Origin: Unio delphinus
Taxonomy: Eukaryota > Mollusca > Bivalvia > Unionida > Unionidae
Reading direction: 5' to 3'
Length of the DNA: 64,000 bases
Assembly: GCA_029339505.1 (NCBI GenBank)
Contig: JAQISU010000036.1
Span: 6,692,501-6,756,500, forward strand
Below, one piece after another: positions 61,198 through 64,000 of this stretch. Numbering within the stretch: the stretch's first letter is position 1; each line of letters opens with the position of its first letter. The notes under the pieces are model-generated. The model did no database searches and was not told the DNA's origin. It saw nothing but the letters and a program-made list of their open reading frames with translations. The position numbers and the translations under genes were made by a program.

Positions 61198-61446
61198 GGG
61201 CAGTTGATCCGGATCATTCAGCATTCTGGTACCCTCAAGGAAAAGGATATTACGACTACTCCCACCTGAATTATACGCCCATATTTCTGGAAGATCTTGA
61301 TATGGCGAAGGTTCAAAGTGCGAGAGACGTCTGTGGCGAGGAAGAATATGAATGCATTTTTGATTTGGTTTTGACCGAGGATGAAGAAGTTGCAAACGAG
61401 ACAAGAAGACTTGGGTATGCCGCTCGTCAAGTGGATGCATTATTAG
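61198..61446 (+). CDS. Host gene exon 17: post-VWD segment
   Basis: Acceptor ATTACAG, donor TTATTAG/GTAAGT. With exon 16 it forms FGKSWAVDPDHSAFWYPQGK, the usual continuation of AMOP-linked VWD domains, then DVCGEEEYECIFDLVLTEDE. Phase in 1, out 1. Confidence 0.86.
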
Positions 61447-61830
61447 GTAAGTGTTTTCCTTATGAACAATAAACTCGTCAAGTTGATGCCTTATTAGTTA
61501 AGTGTTTGGCTTGTGGACAATAAACTCGTCAAGTGGATGCCTTACTAGGTAAGTGTTTGGCTTGTGGACAATAAACTCGTCAAGTGGATGCCTTGTTAGG
61601 TAAGTGTTTGGCTTGTGTACAATACACTCGTCAAGTGGATGCCTTATTAAGCAAGTGTTTATAAACTCGTCAAGTGGATGCCTTATTAGGTAAATATTTG
61701 GCTTGTGTACAATAAACTCGTCAAGTGGATGCCTTATTAGGTAAATATTTGGCTTGTCTACAATAAACTCGTCAAGTGGATGCCTTATTAGGTAAATATT
61801 TGGCTTTTGTACAATAAATCGTCATATTGG
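61421..61830. repeat. 51-bp array that repeats the exon 17/intron junction
   Basis: About eight units, the first of which is the end of exon 17 itself: 'ctcgtcaagtggatgc' followed by TTATTAG/GTAAGT. Later units keep the 24-base exon end and most keep a GTAAGTG or GTAAATA donor-like site. The remaining unit part reads 'tttggcttgtggacaat'. The array therefore offers several extra donor sites in the first 400 bases of intron 17. Confidence 0.88.
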
Positions 61831-62193
61831 TCCATTATTTGTCAAGGACATGGCAGTTTATTTGTAGAAGGTCTCATAAAAATATATTCATCGTCGTTGT
61901 GTCCGCTGTAACACTAGCAATTTAAAATCGTGATTGTAGTAGCAATTGTAGAAATAAAAGCCGTATCAAATGCATCAGTACAAGTATGAAAGGAAACTGG
62001 AATCATTGGATATAAATTAAACCAGTTTTACTGAGCTTAAATTATAGGGAGATTTTAAACTACGTTTTTGGTTTTAGTTCATTTATTGTTTTGGTTGAGA
62101 TATATTGCAATTAGAAAATAAGACAATTAAGCAAACAAACCAACAGAAATGCACCAAAAAATTCACTAGTAATATAAGTAAGTTTTTTTTCAG

Positions 62194-62398
62194 AAAACGA
62201 GGTACCAAGTATAAGTGGTCCTTCAACAATCAACGTGACAGTTAATAACACCATAACTTATCAGCTTAGTGCGTTTGATGACGGTGAATATAGCTATCAA
62301 CTCCTTGATGGTCAGATGTATGCGAATATCACTGACCAAAAGAATGGAACAGCAGTTGTTACTCTTTTACTCCAAGAAGACAGACCTATTAATGTCAA
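62194..62398 (+). CDS. Host gene exon 18
   Basis: Acceptor TTTTTTTTCAG, donor GTCAA/GTAAGA. It encodes ENEVPSISGPSTINVTVNNT, ITYQLSAFDDGEYSYQLLDG and GTAVVTLLLQEDRPINV, a beta-rich Ig-like or cadherin-like module that precedes EGF domains in this family. Phase in 1, out 2. Confidence 0.82.
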
Positions 62399-62679
62399 GT
62401 AAGACATACCTATGAATGTCATGATCGCCATCGTCATACAGGCTTATGATACGCTCTAATGAATATGGATGCCTCGTAAAGTTCAACCATTCTTTCAAGG
62501 ACACATACATATAAATCGTACATATTTTGTTTGTTTTATAACGAAAAGATCAACATCGCTTTTAACTTTAATGGTTCCTTTCTCATGATACTGTCTTTGA
62601 CTAGATTCCTGTCAGTTTTGTATTGCAGGATGCTGCTATTATAATTCCTGATCTTATTTATTACCTGCGATCATTATCA

Positions 62680-63030
62680 GGAATATAAAGCATTATCATA
62701 TCATTATAAGGTACATTAAACTTTATTATTTTAAAATAAGGTAAATAAAACATTATTATATCAATATAAGGTAAATTAAACACTATAAAATTAAAATCAG
62801 GTAAATTAAACATTATTATATCAATATAAGGTACAAAAAAAACCGTTATTACGTTAAAATAAGGTATAAAAAACATTATGATATCAATATAAGGTAAATT
62901 AAACATTATTATATGAATATAAGGTATATTAAACATTATTATATTAAAATAAGATAACTTAAACATTATTATATTAAAATAAGGTAAATAAAATATTAAT
63001 TTATTAAAATAAGATAAATTAAAGATTATA
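62680..63030. repeat. AT-rich minisatellite, unit about 30 bp
   Basis: Ten or more diverged units of 'aaggtaaattaaacattatt' plus 'atatcaat', in intron 18. Confidence 0.88.
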
Positions 63031-63114
63031 TTATCTACTTTTAGCTTCATAATGTTTTTTTTGTTGTTATTGCTTTATTGCTTTACAATTCAAGCAATTA
63101 GATGTCGACGAGGC

Positions 63115-63232
<118 letters not shown>

Positions 63233-63278
63233 AACGAAAGGTATACATTGTGTTCAATGAAGTAATGTAACATTTTAG

Positions 63279-63451
63279 AGCGACAGTTGTGGATAAATTT
63301 GGAATACAAGCAACCCCTCATCAGGTCGTCATAGTGGTGTGTTCGACTTGCAACCAAAGAGGAACTTGCGACTTTGCAGAATTCCGGGATAACAATCGTA
63401 CCACAGACAGCTTTAAATACGCTATATGTAGATGTGATCCGTACTGGGACG
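63279..63451 (+). CDS. Host gene exon 19: EGF-like start
   Basis: Acceptor ACATTTTAG, donor GGGACG/GTATGT. It encodes ATVVDKFGIQATPHQVVIVV, then CSTCNQRGTCDF and YAICRCDPYWDG. The CxxCxxxGxC ... CxCxxxxxG pattern is an EGF-like domain whose last part must lie in the next exon. Phase in 2, out 1, so the gene continues beyond the window. Confidence 0.84.
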
Positions 63452-64000
63452 GTATGTATAAACACTGACTTGACCTAAATGGTTCGCTGTTCCATCAGCA
63501 CACATTGACATACAAGGAATCAAGTCCGATAGGCATACAATACATTGATCTGATAGTGTTTATGCTAAGTAGATAGTCAACGCAACATAGTACATGGAAT
63601 TCCGGAATTATATGAATATTCATATGTATTACACCAAGGTTTTTAAATACAACCTGTTTCAGAAGCTAATTCTAATAAAAAAAGGCGTATAACATAGGAA
63701 TACAAATTTTTCTGAGTTGTGCATTTTAAATTTGTTCAAATTATTTATTACTTGCCCTGTACCATAGCTGTTAAGTAATCGCCTCTGCATTCTAACATTT
63801 ATTATCCAGCGTTAGATATCATGTTTGAAACATCTCGGATAATTTAATACCCAGCTTTAGACATCATGTTTGAAACATCTCGGAGGTCACTACTGCATGT
63901 TAAGAGAAACAAAATAGTTCCAAACATTTGGTCCAATTACATTGGTTTTTTTTGTTGTTCTTTTTTACAACTTTCTAAAATCATTCTAATATATTTCTTG
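63452..64000 (+). other. Start of intron 19
   Basis: AT-rich sequence to the window end. A short direct repeat around 'catgtttgaaacatctcgga' (63820-63882) is visible. No exon was found. Confidence 0.5.

Overview
The window is metazoan nuclear DNA: AT-rich, full of dinucleotide microsatellites and minisatellites, with tRNA-derived SINEs and a multi-exon gene with GT-AG introns. The repeat style and the gene family suggest a marine invertebrate, most likely a mollusc; this is inference, as nothing here fixes the phylum.

Three copies of one family of Maverick/Polinton (adintovirus-like) endogenous DNA virus elements are present. Element A (1541-16741) is complete: about 99% identical terminal inverted repeats (TIRs), an ATTTA target duplication and about 15 tightly packed genes. 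The order is packaging ATPase (-), zinc-ribbon protein and parvovirus-type PLA2 in an overlapping frame (+), retrovirus-like integrase (+), a giant polymerase/SF1 helicase/HNH protein (-), then a rightward block: zinc-finger protein, HNH endonuclease, small helical protein, virion protein X, pX/pVI-like protein, hexon-like major capsid, hydrophobic PX-like protein, adenovirus-type protease, fibre-like coiled coil, two-TM protein and penton-like minor capsid. Element B (40585 to about 54188) has the same order but is a separate, diverged and more decayed copy. It has lost its right end inside the penton gene. Element C is a relic (about 18250-19357) in the opposite orientation: one TIR and a nonsense-riddled copy of gene X.

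The host gene lies on the + strand from 22350 to beyond the window. I could place 19 coding exons whose splice phases join without conflict (3526 nt, about 1175 codons). They encode a signal peptide, a cysteine-bearing ectodomain starting HFRGGIITW, a NIDO region, an AMOP domain, a VWD domain and the start of an EGF-like domain, as in mucin-4/SUSD2-type extracellular proteins. Element B sits in intron 11, between the NIDO and AMOP exons. The introns hold most of the satellites, including a 51-bp array in intron 17 that repeats the exon 17/donor junction.

The most interesting signals are: (1) in both elements the PLA2 reading frame has no usable ATG and lies in the -1 frame just after a canonical slippery heptamer in the zinc-ribbon gene, suggesting a programmed -1 frameshift; (2) one polypeptide combines a divergent family-B-like polymerase palm, an SF1 helicase and an HNH module; (3) the TIRs carry the same terminal motif, inverted, at their inner edge; (4) the exon-boundary satellite in intron 17.
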